This document shows, in pieces, positions 52,140 through 62,597 of a stretch of 64,000 nucleotides of DNA. The notes under the pieces were generated by a model that was given only the letters and a program-made list of their open reading frames with translations, was not told the origin of the DNA and ran no database searches. The stretch spans positions 348,501-412,500 of the forward strand of contig CAUYUJ010003392.1 in the NCBI GenBank assembly GCA_963575745.1. Direction: 5' to 3'. Position numbers and translations under genes: made by a program. The stretch is from Prorocentrum cordatum. Taxonomy: Eukaryota > Sar > Dinophyceae > Prorocentrales > Prorocentraceae. The number at the start of each line of letters is the position of its first letter. Positions within the stretch are counted from its first letter, which is position 1.

Positions 52140-52290
52140 GACTCTGTGGGACCCACAATGTGTGCCCCCTCTGTGTGGGCCTTCTGTGTGCCCCCTCTGT
52201 GTGGGCCCCCTCTGTGTGGGCCTACTGTGTGGGCCTCCGTGGGGGCTCACAGTGGGCCCACAGTGTGGGCCCACTGTGAGGGACACCCCC
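52140..52290. repeat. TGTGTGGGCCCCCTC minisatellite
   Basis: TGTGTGGGCC units at 10-25-bp spacing. Confidence 0.85.
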
Positions 52291-52851
52291 TCTGGTCACG
52301 CCCAGCCGTGTGCAACGCATCCCCCCTCCAGATGGTGTTTCCGGCGCCCCGACGCCTCTCTGGCCCGTCTCTGAGGCGGCCAAGACGCCCGACATGACCC
52401 CCAAGAAGGCCCTGCCCCCTGCCAGCAGGCCGGGATTCAAGTGCGCCAGGATGGCCGAGTATCGCCCCAAGATCGAAACAGCAGCTCCCAAGAAGACCCC
52501 GAGGGAGCCCAAAAGGACCCTAGAGCATTTCAAGACATCCCCAAGACGCTCTTTGGACGGGCCCGTGGAAGCCAAACGCATCGATTATCCTCACATGTGT
52601 TTTTCCACTGTCTGCGCTCTTTGGTCGAATATCGCTCCTCTTGCAGCCTTCGGAAGCCCATGAGGGCGCCACAAGACGACCCCACGACATTCTCAGGAGA
52701 CCCCCCCGACAACCAGACTGGCCCCAAGACAGCCCAAGAAGGCTCCGAAACGGCCACGATACGACCGGTGGGACCCTTAAGACCGCCGCACAGGAGGACA
52801 AGACGGCACAGATAAGCCTCCTGTGCGCTCCGCAATAGCTGAACACGAGAG

Positions 52852-53022
52852 TCGGCGGTGGATATACCTCCCTTCAATAAACTACCATTTAGTGAAAACG
52901 ACCTAGGACCGAAACCGACAGACCTGGACCCGCAAAAATGACGGCCGCGACGCCCTCTCTCCAACCGAAAACGGCCAATTCGCCAATCGACGTGTCAGGG
53001 CAGGAGGCCGATCAACCACCGA
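52852..53022. mobile_element. TIR element family C, copy C3
   Basis: TCGGCGGTGG...CCACCGA with an exact 5-bp TSD GAGAG (52847-52851, 53023-53027). Confidence 0.88.
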
Positions 53023-53432
53023 GAGAGGCGCCACATGTCACGGCCTGCGCGGCGGTGCTCGACACCTCGCCACACGGAGCGCTCGCTCTGGAGCGGTGCT
53101 GGAACTGCCGCGGGCACCCGACTACGAACGCACGACAAGTATGCGCCCGGATCCACCATCACGCGTCCGGCATGAAAGTGAGTCGTTCGATCGGGAAGCT
53201 TCCCCCCGATACTTCAGCTTGCCATCCAGGCAGGTGGTGCTGCGCGAACGGAGACGCACAATATCTGAAATGTGAAGGGCGATCTGATTTGATGATGCGT
53301 GTAAGACAGGTGTCATGGCGCGTGTACATGAAGACTAGGAGGACAGCGGGAATACCAGGATAGAGGCTACGTGCGCTTCGCAGGAACAGGGAACAAAGGC
53401 ACCAGCACCAGCACCAGCACCAGGATGGGGTC

Positions 53433-53580
53433 CTAACTGGCGGCGTGGCCCCCCCATTCGCAGCTCGAGACCTCCCCTGCGCATCCCCAGCTCGGGGAGG
53501 CCTCGTGGACCACCTCGCTGGAGGTGGCAACCCTTGGTGGTCGTGCCGCGCTTCTCTCCTCCGAGGCTCGATCGCAAGAA
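53433..53580 (-). CDS. Candidate terminal exon
   Basis: Codons for VATSSEVVHEASPSWGCAGE and then VSSCEWGGHAAS end at TAG (53433-53435). Composition is balanced, GC3 moderate to high. No domain recognised and the 5' boundary was not found. Confidence 0.25.
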
Positions 53581-53762
53581 CTGCTGCAAAATAAACGGCG
53601 GCATCCTCCAGCCAACAGCGCGGGCTGGAGCACGCGACCCCGAGGCCGGGCCGCGCTCTGTATACCTTACGAGTCTGCGCAGGAAGCAGGCCGGGCAGCA
53701 TACTTCTTGGCCCTGCACGACGTTCCCAGAGCCCCAGCGTCGCGATGTTCCCCATAACATGA

Positions 53763-53940
53763 ACCGTAGGTGCTCGACACAAAGAAACCTTCACCAAGAA
53801 GCCAGAACCCTGAGACCCCAGGACGTCCATTGACTCTTGGTGTGGGAGCGTCACGAATTCCGTAGCAAAACCATCGCAACCCAACAAGCCCAGGGCACCC
53901 TGGAGGCAAGCAGGGTGCTCATTGGCATGGGTTCCCGCTG
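53763..53940. mobile_element. TIR element family J, copy J3
   Basis: ACCGTAGGTGCTCGACACAA start; AGGGCACCCTGGAGGCAAGC and TTGGCATGGGTTCCCGCTG end. No TSD found. Confidence 0.78.
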
Positions 53941-54197
53941 CACCCCCACAGAAGTCCCGACCGGTTGCTTCGCAGCTCCTGGGCCCAGCAAAGGCGCACC
54001 GAAGGCGAGCCCTGCCAGAAGGCTCCCGTGGCGCTCTCCCCTCAACAACCTTGCAAGACGTACAGTCGGACTTGACTGGAGAGGGCACGCGAGAAGACCC
54101 TTCCGAGGGCCACGTTGCCACAGACATGCAGGAGGCATGGGTCGCAAGACACAGGACACGAAGGTACCCTTGATCTGGCAGGGTCGACCTACTAATC

Positions 54198-54385
54198 TTA
54201 GGTCGGGCCTGTCCCCCTACAGGGGGATTTTCGACGAAAAATATGTTTCAAAAAATGTTCCAAAAAGGTCAAAAAATACTCAAAAAATAGTCCCCACATT
54301 ACGTTTGGACTATGTTTTGACTATTTTGGGGGTATTCCGTATTTTTCGTCGAACGTCCCCCTGTATGGGGACAGGCCCGACTTCA
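54198..54385. mobile_element. TIR element family A, copy A10
   Basis: Complete long-arm copy: TTTTCGACGAAAAAT in the left arm and ATTTTTCGTCGAACG in the right arm. TSD TACTAATC (54190-54197) and TACCAATC (54386-54393), 7 of 8. Confidence 0.9.
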
Positions 54386-54564
54386 TACCAATCCGGGCCG
54401 CCTGTACGCGTTGTGCTTCCCGCGCCGGGCGAGGCAGCCCGGGCCCCCGAGCGCCACGACGCGGCGCGTGGCCCTCCCGGGCCCTCCGGGCCCCGAGGTC
54501 GGTGGCCCGGGGCCCGGGGCCCCTGCCGGGAAGCGCGCGAGGCTGCTCGAGGGAGCCCACGGAG

Positions 54565-54756
54565 TGATGGGCCTGGTGTCCACCATGCAGCACCACCAGA
54601 AGTTGGAGGGAGGGAAGGAGGAGGAGGAGGAGGAGGCGGAGGAGGAGGAGGCGGAGGAGGAGGAGGAGGAGGAGGAGGAGGCGGAGGAGGCGGAGGAGGA
54701 GGAGGACCCCCTCCCCCTCCTACTTCTTGTGGTGGTGGTGGAAAGCAGGCCCGTCA
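54565..54756. mobile_element. Foldback element family G, copy G5
   Basis: TGATGGGCCTGGTGTCCACC...GGTGGAAAGCAGGCCCGTCA enclosing a (GGA/GGC)n core (54618-54707). No clear TSD. Confidence 0.82.
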
Positions 54757-54913
54757 ACCCACAAAGGACGTGCGCGCCCAGCCACGCACACGAATAGCTA
54801 CGGCCCCCCAGAGTCCGCGAGGCCAGCCTCGTGGCGCGAGCGCGCGCCCCAGAGCGTGCCTTCGAAGCCAGCGCGACTCCGTGTGCACGTACGCCCGTCT
54901 CTCCTGCACGTGT

Positions 54914-55095
54914 ACATTGGGGGAGTTGACCTAAGGAACCCTAAATAAGGAACGGGGCCCCTTTTTCCCATAAGTCAAACTTCGATGTCCCATGGAAAAC
55001 CTAAGGAAAACCTCAGGCACGCTGTAAAACAATGAAGGAACACGGAGCCCCTCCCCAACGAGAAGGGTTCCTTCTTCAGCGCCCCCACTGTACAT
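54914..55095. mobile_element. TIR element family T, copy T2
   Basis: ACATTGGGGGAGTTGACCTA...TTCAGCGCCCCCACTGTACA. Flanked by an exact 25-bp direct repeat (54889-54913 and 55096-55120, starting GTACGCCCGTCTCTCCTGCA). Confidence 0.82.
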
Positions 55096-55345
55096 GTACG
55101 CCCGTCTCTCCTGCACGTGTGCGTCCTTCTTTGGCTCGATACCTGGGGCCTTCCGACGGCAGGGCGTAGCGCAACACTGCTCCACGGCGCCAAGAAGTCC
55201 TGAACTGCACGCCGTGGTCCCCAGAGCACGCCTTCCCCCCTCCACCGGCGGGGCGCCCGGCGCGGAGGGCAGAGAGGGCGGGCCTTCCCAGAAGAATCAG
55301 GAGGCCCCTGGCCTTCTGGGAAGCTTCCTGAGCCTCCTCCGAGGC

Positions 55346-55545
55346 TTATGTTGTTCCCGTCCTACTGAAGGACTGCATCCCAGAAATAATTTCGAGCACC
55401 CAGAAAAGTGTCAAAAGAGTGTCGAAAGAAGGTCGAAAGAATGTCTCCCAGGGCCCAGCACGTGAAAACCGTTGAGTTTCGGAACTTTTTGGGCGCTCGA
55501 CATTCTTCCTGGTGCTCAGGGCTGAAGTAGGCTGGAGCAGCATAA
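55346..55545. mobile_element. TIR element family B, copy B2
   Basis: TTATGTTGTTCCC...GGAGCAGCATAA. TSD TCCGAGGC (55338-55345) and CCCGAGGC (55546-55553), 7 of 8. Confidence 0.9.
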
Positions 55546-55606
55546 CCCGAGGCCACAATCGGGCGTCGCCCAGCTGTTCGGGGGGGCGACACATCGGGGG
55601 GGGGCA

Positions 55607-55697
55607 GGAAGGTGCCCTTCTCGGGCCCCGCAGGCCGCCCCCCTTTGGGACCCCAAGGAGCCCCCTTCGGGGGCCGGCGGGAAGGAAGGGCCCCTCG
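55607..55697. repeat. Repeat family Z, copy Z3
   Basis: AAGGTGCCCTTCTCGGGCCC, CAGGCC and AAGGAGCCCCCTTCG match Z2. Confidence 0.55.
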
Positions 55698-56283
55698 GCT
55701 GCAGCCCTCGCTGCCCCCCCCATGCATCGCCCCCAACATCACGCGACGCCCAGCACAGAGGGCTTCTCAGAAGGCCAGAAGGCTTCTGAGAAGAGCCGCC
55801 GGCTTCTGAGAAGGCCCAAGTATCTCATGTCATTTCCCACAGATCCGACGCTGCAAGACATGTGTAGCCTCGCAAAAATCACATATTTCTGCTGCAAGTC
55901 TCGAGCAGGATCCGTGGGCCTCGAAACCATGCGAACGCGCCCAGTCGGAAAAAATCGCAATGCCGGGATCTCAGGGTCCCCCCCTCGGCGTCCTCGAGGG
56001 CCGAGGAGGGTCGGGGACCGAGGAGGACCGAAGATCGAGGAGCATCGCAGAGCAGTGTCGAGGATCGAAGCTCGAGGAGGTGGGTCGAGGAGGAGGGCCG
56101 ATGGCCGAGGGGAAGGGCCGAGGAGGATCCAGGAGGCCGGCCCCGGAGGTTCCTCCCTCTTCGCGCGCCGCCCCCCCCCTCGACGCTAACAACGATCACA
56201 ACGATTAGTAACGACAACGATAACAACAGCAACGTCAACAGCGGTAACGATAACAACTACAACGATAAGAAGGATGACGGTAA

Positions 56284-56453
56284 GCGGCGGTGGACAAAAC
56301 TCCCTTTAGTAAACCTCCCCTGAGCGAAATCGGCCTGGGACCGAAACCGACGGGCCTGGACCCGCAAAAACGACGGCCGCGACGCCCTCTCGCGAACCGA
56401 AAACGGCCAATTCCTCAATCGACGTGTCAGGGCAATAGGTCTGTCAACCTCCG
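56284..56453. mobile_element. TIR element family C, copy C4
   Basis: Conserved C core with ends CGGCGGTGGACAAAACTCCC and TCTGTCAACCTCCG. It sits inside a CAACG-type repeat (56190-56515), so the TSD cannot be read. Confidence 0.82.
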
Positions 56454-56517
56454 AAACGGCAACGGCGACAACGGCAACAACGACAACGACGACAACGGCG
56501 ATAGCAACCATGACCGC

Positions 56518-56700
56518 CAGCAGCGCCCCGAGCGCGGCCGGGCTCCTCTTCTCCTCCGCGGCCTTCAGACGCAGGCGCGCGGCCTCCTCCTGGGGCCGCA
56601 ACGCGTTGGGCCGCGCCGGGCGGCGGGCGGGCTCGGGGCGCTCGGGGCTCGGGCGGCGCGGCATGGCTCGGGCGCGCCTTCCGCGTGCCCTGTTCGACAT
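56518..56700 (-). CDS. Candidate first exon, basic N-terminus leading to a hydrophobic segment
   Basis: From ATG at 56700 ([16 protein letters not shown]) through a Pro/Arg-rich region to [20 protein letters not shown] and GALLA, then a GTCATG donor candidate. If instead read through, an Ala/Val-rich stretch would form a membrane helix, but there the DNA becomes a CAACG repeat. Upstream, CAAAAAG gives an AG that could be a trans-splice acceptor. Function unknown. Confidence 0.35.
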
Positions 56701-56724
56701 CGTGCGCGCAGCTTTTTGCACACA

Positions 56725-56922
56725 CACACACACAGGCGCACACAGGCGCACACACAAAGAAACACACACACACACACACACACACACGCACGCACACAAA
56801 CACAAACGCACACGCACGCACGCACGCACGCACGGACACGCACACACACACGCACGCACACAAACACAAACACAAACACACACACACACACGCACACACA
56901 CACGCGAACACACACACACACA

Positions 56923-56959
<37 letters not shown>

Positions 56960-57027
56960 GCCCGCCCGCCCGCCCGCCCGCCCGCCCGCCCCCGCACGCA
57001 CGCACGCACGCACGCACGAACACACAG

Positions 57028-57103
<76 letters not shown>

Positions 57104-57120
57104 GCGCGCACACACACGCG
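56725..57120. repeat. Long (CA)n/(CGCA)n array
   Basis: About 395 bp of ACACAC with CGCACGCA and CCCGCCCG blocks; alternating purine-pyrimidine with Z-DNA potential. Confidence 0.92.
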
Positions 57121-57124
57121 CATT

Positions 57125-57190
57125 TCGCAGGGTGGTCCAAGGTGCTCCGCGGGTTTCCTCGCCAAGAGACAAGTGCACGCGCGCGAGGGA
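57125..57190. mobile_element. TIR element family M, fragment
   Basis: GGGTTTCCTCGCCAAGAGAC, AAGTGCACGCGCGCGAGGGA and TGCCAAG correspond to the M right half, next to the long CA array. Confidence 0.5.
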
Positions 57191-57737
57191 TGCCAAGAAG
57201 CGGGAGGGGAGGGCACGAGAAGGAGAGAGAGAGAGAGAGGGGAGGGCAAGAGAGGGAGAGGGAGAGAGGGAGATGAGCAGGAGGAGGGACTAGGCCACCT
57301 GACCTCGTGCACCGCGCATCGCGACAGATGCGCCCATCTTCGCGCAACCGCGCCCTCGCGCCACTCCTTTTGGAGCAGGGCAGCCGGTCTCTCGCCCAGA
57401 CCGCGGCGCGCGGGGGCGCGATTATTTCGGCGCCCCCGCGGGCGATCTTAAAGAACGCGGTGGCCACATGAGCAATGGTAGCGTGAGTCCAAGAATGAGA
57501 TTTATGAAGACAAAGCGCTTGGGGCCGAGAGAACGACATGCTCGAGCGGCTGTGGGTCGCCAGGGCGGCCTCTCGACATCACGCGAATCATAGCAGGCAA
57601 CAGAAGCCGAGACTCCGCAGCTCCGTAGCCGCCGCCTCTGCTGTGGAAGCATAGTGAACCTCTCGCCGCGGGCAGCGCTGCCCCCCTCACAAGACAGGAC
57701 GGGGGGGTCCTCCCTAAATAACTCCGGGGCTAACACT

Positions 57738-57909
57738 ACAGTAGGAGCTCGACCACAAGAAACCTTCCACAAGAAGCCCAACCCTGAGACCCCAGGACGT
57801 CGATTGATTTGTGGGAACGTCACGCTTTCCACCGCAAAACCGTCGAAACCCGAGAAACCCAGGGCACCCTGGAAGCAAGCAGGGTGTTTCTTGGCACGTG
57901 TTTCTACTC
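57738..57909. mobile_element. TIR element family J, copy J4
   Basis: ACAGTAGGAGCTCGACCACA...CACGTGTTTCTACTC with an exact 5-bp TSD ACACT (57733-57737, 57910-57914). M2 follows directly. Confidence 0.85.
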
Positions 57910-57915
57910 ACACTC

Positions 57916-58040
57916 GCCATCGCTCGGACGTCCATTCCGTGTGCTTTTTTGGGTTTCGTGCGTGGTTTTTTCGCCAAATGGTCAAGGGTGCTCCTCGATG
58001 GTCCTCGCCGAAGGAAAAATGCACACGTCCGAGCGATGCC
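57916..58040. mobile_element. TIR element family M, copy M2
   Basis: GCCATCGCTCGGACGTCCAT...GCACACGTCCGAGCGATGCC. It begins a few bases after J4. Confidence 0.85.
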
Positions 58041-58171
58041 AGGCACAGATCCGCCACCGTGCCTCGAAGCGCACCCTGAGGCTCGAACTTCTTACATCGG
58101 CGGGCAACTGCAAGGCAAAGACCGTCAAGCGCCGGGAGGGGCGGCCCGGCAAGAGTGGTGGCACTGAAAGA

Positions 58172-58376
58172 TCGGGGAGACGTAAGGCTCGGGTACGGGG
58201 GACTCGGGTTGGCCCGCCGGGGCCATCACAAAAATGACGAGACGCAATCTGAAATTTGACGCGAGCTCCCAATGCAAACATCCCACGAAAACTGGACCGT
58301 CAAAATCCAGGACGGGCTCGTCAAAAAACGTCGGCAAACCCGAGTTCCGGCTTACCCGAGTCTTACGTTCCCCCGA
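58172..58376. mobile_element. TIR element family P, copy P3
   Basis: TCGGGGAGACGTAAGGCTCG...CGAGTCTTACGTTCCCCCGA. TSD AAAGA (58167-58171) and AAACA (58377-58381), 4 of 5. Confidence 0.9.
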
Positions 58377-59094
58377 AAACACCCGGGTAAACAGGAGAGG
58401 CGGAAAAGACAGAGCCGAGGTCAGAGCATCATAAAGCCCTTCACGCGGGTGCAAGGGCTGCTCAACAAACACGCAGACCATGTCCGCGGCGAACAATGAA
58501 AGCACGAAGAGAAAGACGGTGACCGAGGAACTAGAACGGCCCTCCGCGACCCGGAAATCTGGGCACGTGTTCACGACTGTTGAAAGGAGCCACATAATAC
58601 AAGGCTCAAACACGTGCGAGCGTTAGACGTCAGAGGGATGGAGCAGGTTGTAGAATCCTGAAGAGCCCAGGTCAGCAATCTGCAGGTTTTGGAGGAGCTC
58701 CTAGGCGCTCAGGCCTCCAGAAGCCACCCACCCGCACATACCAACTCCGACACCCCCCAAGAGCATTCCAGAAGAGGCCCCCAAAAGGCTCAGGAACCCT
58801 CGAAAGGTCGCGAAAAGCCCCAAGGACACCTGAGAAGCCACAATAAGCCCAAAGAGAGTCTGAAATCCGCCGATGCCGTGTGTGAGTTTCTGAGAGCGTG
58901 GGCTTGAGCTCGCTCAAGCTTCGCTCTGCAAGGGGGGAGGGACGCCAACGACGAAAGAATTGACACGCAAGGCCTCCCCAATGCCGGGACCGACCCCACC
59001 CCCCTGCACCTTCCTCTCCGGCGCCCCCCCCCCCTCTTCCTGCACCCCCTCCCCCTTCCCCTGCAATCTCCTCTCCGCCCCCCACCCTCCTCCT

Positions 59095-59405
59095 GTGGAC
59101 GGGGGGGAGGGGGGGGGGGAGACAGGAGAGAGGGGGGGGGGGACAGAGAGAGGAGGGGGGGGGGACAGGAGAGAGGAGGGGGGGGACAGGAGTGAGGTGG
59201 GGGGGACCAGAGAGGGGGGGGGGGGACAGGAGAGAGGAGGGGGGGACAGGAGTGAGGTGGGGGGGACAGAGAGGGGGGGGGGGGACAGGAGAGAGGGGGG
59301 GGAGAGGGGGAGGTGGACAGGAGAGAGAGGGGGGAGGGGGAGAGGAGGGGGAGGGACAGGAGAGAGGGGAGGGGGGGGGAAGAAGAGAGGGGGGGGGGGG
59401 GGCAA
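59095..59405. repeat. GGGGGACAGGAGAGAGG minisatellite
   Basis: Repeats of GGGGGGACAGGAGAGAGG with variable G runs; a second block of the same type lies at 60065-60270. Confidence 0.85.
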
Positions 59406-59569
59406 GCTAGGTGCGCTCGCGTCATATCTGACGTCCTACCCCTCCCTCCCATCCCTTACCATGGCGCTGATTTTCTCTATCCGCGGACGCGTGTCGTAGC
59501 GGACCTGTGGCTCCGCGCGCGCGTGCGTAGTGGGTGGTGGTGCGCGTGCGTGCGTGCGTGCGTGTGTGC

Positions 59570-59658
59570 GTGGTTGTGGTGGTGGTGGTGGTGGTGGTGG
59601 TGGTGGTGGTGGTGGTGGTGGTGGTGGGTGGTGGTGGTGGTGGTGGTGGTGGTGGTGG

Positions 59659-59689
<31 letters not shown>

Positions 59690-59760
59690 GGTGGTTGTGG
59701 TGGTGGTGGTGCGGTGGTGGGTGGTGGTGGTGGTGGCGGTGGTGGTGGTGGTGGTGCGGC
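59570..59760. repeat. (TGG)n microsatellite
   Basis: About 190 bp of TGG with few interruptions. Confidence 0.92.
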
Positions 59761-60064
59761 GCGGTGGTGGCGGGCGGATGGCGCGCGAGAAAGAGGCCCG
59801 CGCTGGGGCGAGAACGCCATCCTGAACGACGGAGGCCAAACACCGATCCGAAAATGAGGCCCAAGCTGCAGCGGGAGCACGATTCGGAACGATTCGGGAG
59901 CAGAAATGAGGCCGGCGCCTCAGCGAGAGCAGCATTTTGAAAAAAACGCAGGCGAAACCCCAACTCCCGGGAATCCTGTGTGTAAACAAACAATACGCGG
60001 GGGGGGGGTCGGCCACTCCCAGCACGCCATCAGGGGAAGAGGGAGAGTAGTATTCATATTGAGT

Positions 60065-60270
60065 AATTGTACAGGAGGAGAGGAGGGGGGAGGAGGAGGA
60101 GGAGGGGACAGAGGGGGGGAGGACAGAGAGGGGGGGGGGGGAGGGGGGAGGGGACAGGAGAGAGTGGGGGGGGGAACAGGAGGGAGGGGGGAAAGGAGAA
60201 GAGGAGGGGGGGGACAGGTGAGAGGGGGGGGGGGGGACAGGAGAGAGGAGGGGGGGGGGGGGAGGGGCGG
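60065..60270. repeat. G-rich minisatellite, second block
   Basis: Same GGGGACAGGAGAGAG motif as 59095-59405. Confidence 0.85.
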
Positions 60271-60273
60271 GAT

Positions 60274-60324
60274 CATCACCATCTCCATCACCATCACCAT
60301 CACCATCACCATCGTCACCATCAC

Positions 60325-60386
<62 letters not shown>

Positions 60387-60387
60387 G

Positions 60388-60450
<63 letters not shown>
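60274..60450. repeat. (ATC)n microsatellite
   Basis: CATCACCATCAC changing to a pure CATCAT run. Confidence 0.92.
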
Positions 60451-60455
<5 letters not shown>

Positions 60456-61030
60456 GCGCCCCGGATCGGCGGCACTGGCCGGAGGCCACTACAATACGCT
60501 CCAAGCAGGGCCCAAGAGAGCCAAACCATGCCCAAACCGAACTGGCATCCCAACGCATTGAGCATGCCCGGCTTCTCGTTTGAACACGGCGTCAACACCG
60601 CTGTGCTGCAGAGCACCTCCAAGACCAACCGCAACGGCCAGGAAGCACCCCGAGGCGCATCGACGCGAGACGGCCCCCAGGCCCCCATTAGGCAGGCCGC
60701 GAGGCCCCGGAGGCCTCGACCCCGTATATACGGGAGGCCAGCCTCTCATCCCCGGCGATGCTCGCGGCCGCACGACCCACGGGACACAGAGGGTGCCGCA
60801 CGACCCAGGGCGTCCCGTGGCGGCGTTGGCACGCACCGGCCCCCCGAGCGCGCCCGATGCCCCTCGGGAGCGCTCGTCGCCCGACGGCCCCCCCTCGGGC
60901 CGCCACGGGAACTAGGAGGACCAGCGCCAGGCCAAGCCGTGCAGCCGAGGTCGGGAGCGCCCCCAAGAGGCTGCCAATGAAGACCTCTCCCATGAAGAAG
61001 AAGAAGAAGAAGAAGAAGAAGAAAAAATAC

Positions 61031-61138
61031 CACATAAAAAGAAACGTTTGGCGCTTCGCGCGGATTTCTTGGATTCGAGCTGGACCCCCCTCCCTGGCGC
61101 GCGGAGCGCGCCAGGGGCGGCGCCGGAGGCGCCGCCGA
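61031..61138. mobile_element. Foldback element family F, copy F3, right arm missing
   Basis: Left arm GTTTGGCGCTTCGCGCGGAT and the central hairpins (CTGGCGCGCGGAGCGCGCCA, GGCGCCGGAGGCGCC) are present; the right arm is absent. Confidence 0.75.
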
Positions 61139-61243
61139 CTGATATTCTTCTTCGACTGATCTGGCGCTGCGAAAAGGCTGCAGCAACGGGGGACGTCACG
61201 GGCGGAGCCCCAGCAGACCCCGTCTTTCCGCTGCAAGTCTCGA

Positions 61244-61255
61244 GCAAGGGGCCCT

Positions 61256-61313
<58 letters not shown>

Positions 61314-61449
61314 TACACACAAATCCCAGGATTCCCCATATTTTCCCATATTCTCTGGATGTTCGTCTTCCCCCCCATTGTCATTAGTTTCCCAGATTTT
61401 CCTGGGGATCGACGACTAATTGTGTCTGTGTGCTTTTATCCCCTCCTGA
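61244..61449. mobile_element. TIR element family D, copy D6
   Basis: GCAAGGGGCCC start with an expanded (CA)n arm (61260-61312) and CCCTCCTGA end; exact 5-bp TSD CTCGA (61239-61243, 61450-61454). Confidence 0.9.
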
Positions 61450-61574
61450 CTCGAGCTGGATCCGCCCGTGCTGGCCCCGGGCCCCGAGACCAGGCGGGCG
61501 CGCCCGGTCACGGAAAAAAACGCTAAAAATGCCGGGATCTCGGGCCCCGCCCCCCCCCCCAGCGTCCCCGAGGG

Positions 61575-61765
61575 TTATGTTGCTCCCACCGTACTTGACA
61601 ACCACATCCCAGAGATAAGTTTGAGCACCCGGGAAAGTGTCGAAACGGCGTTGCACAAGCGTCTCCCAGGGACCGACACGCGAAGACCCTCGAGCTTCGG
61701 CATTTCCTTGGTGCTGGAAAGCCTTTTCTGGTGATAAAGGGCTAAAGTAGGTTGGAACATCAGAA
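61575..61765. mobile_element. TIR element family B, copy B3
   Basis: TTATGTTGCTCCC...GGAACATCAGAA with an exact 8-bp TSD CCCGAGGG (61567-61574, 61766-61773). Confidence 0.92.
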
Positions 61766-62005
61766 CCCGAGGGCCGAGGAGGATCGGGGATCGAAGAGGG
61801 CCGAAGATCGAGGAGGAGCGCAGAGCGAGGCCGAGGATCGAAGCTCGCGGAGGGGTGTCGAGGGGGAGGGGCCGAGGATCGAGGGGCCCCCAACCCCCGA
61901 AAACGTCGCAGCGCCTGGTGCTCAGGGTCCGCCGCGACGTGTCCACGACGCGCGGGGAGCGAGAGAGAGAGAGAGAGAGAGAGCGCGTAATGCTAGAGGA
62001 AAAAA

Positions 62006-62148
62006 AACTATGCACATACACCGATTCTGGCCAGGCCCATCCTGAGCCCAGGATCGATGCATACGCCCTCCTACCTTGGCCAGGAAGGCGTATGCACCGA
62101 TCCTGGGTCAAGGATGGGCCTTGCCAGGATCGGTGCATGTGCATAGTT
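62006..62148. repeat. Long palindrome with 62-bp arms
   Basis: Left arm AACTATGCACATACACCGAT...GATGCATACGCC and right arm GGCGTATGCACCGATCCTGG...GTGCATAGTT are inverted with only a few mismatches around a loop of about 19 bp. Confidence 0.85.
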
Positions 62149-62266
62149 CTCCTCGCCTGCAATGCTTCGCATGAGCTTGATGCCGCTGCATGGTGGATTA
62201 GCTGGATCCGTCTGTGGACCAGTCCCTTGTACTGACGCAGAGGCCATGACTAGAGGCCTCCTGGAT

Positions 62267-62482
62267 GGGGTCGGAGCAGGTGGGGTCGGAGGATCGCGCC
62301 GCATCGCCGTCACATCGGCGATGCGCCCGCGATGCATCGGCGATGGACCGGCGATGCGCCGTCGACGTCGGCGATGCACCGGCGACGCCGACGTGAAGCA
62401 AGCGAGGCTGCACATCGAGCCGCATCAGCGATGCATCGGCGATGCGGCGCGATCCTCCGACCCCATCGACTCCGACCCCCCT
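62267..62482. repeat. Palindromic element with TCGGAGGATCGCGCCGCATC arms
   Basis: GGGGTCGGAGGATCGCGCCG at the left is inverted at the right (GCGGCGCGATCCTCCGACCC). The centre is a CGGCGATGCA-type repeat. It may truncate the candidate exon next to A11. Confidence 0.8.
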
Positions 62483-62590
62483 CGGCGCGCCCTCGCCTGG
62501 GAGCGGGGCGAGGCGGGCCCGGCCCCGTGGCGAGGAGAGGCCCCCGCCGCCCCCGGAGGCCCCCGCAGGGGGGAATCCCTGCGGCATGTC
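62430..62590 (-). CDS. Candidate exon downstream of the A11 element
   Basis: Joined after a 171-nt GT-AG intron (62761-62591), the frame continues as L R T C R R D S P L R G P P with high GC3 for about 50 codons, then runs into a TCGG-rich palindrome and meets TGA near 62.43 kb. The real 3' end may be earlier. Confidence 0.3.
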
Positions 62591-62597
62591 CTCAGGG

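Noticed and set aside
56725-57120. His/Thr-rich and Cys/Val-rich frames in the CA array
   Set aside because: Direct translations of (CA)n/(CGCA)n repeats.
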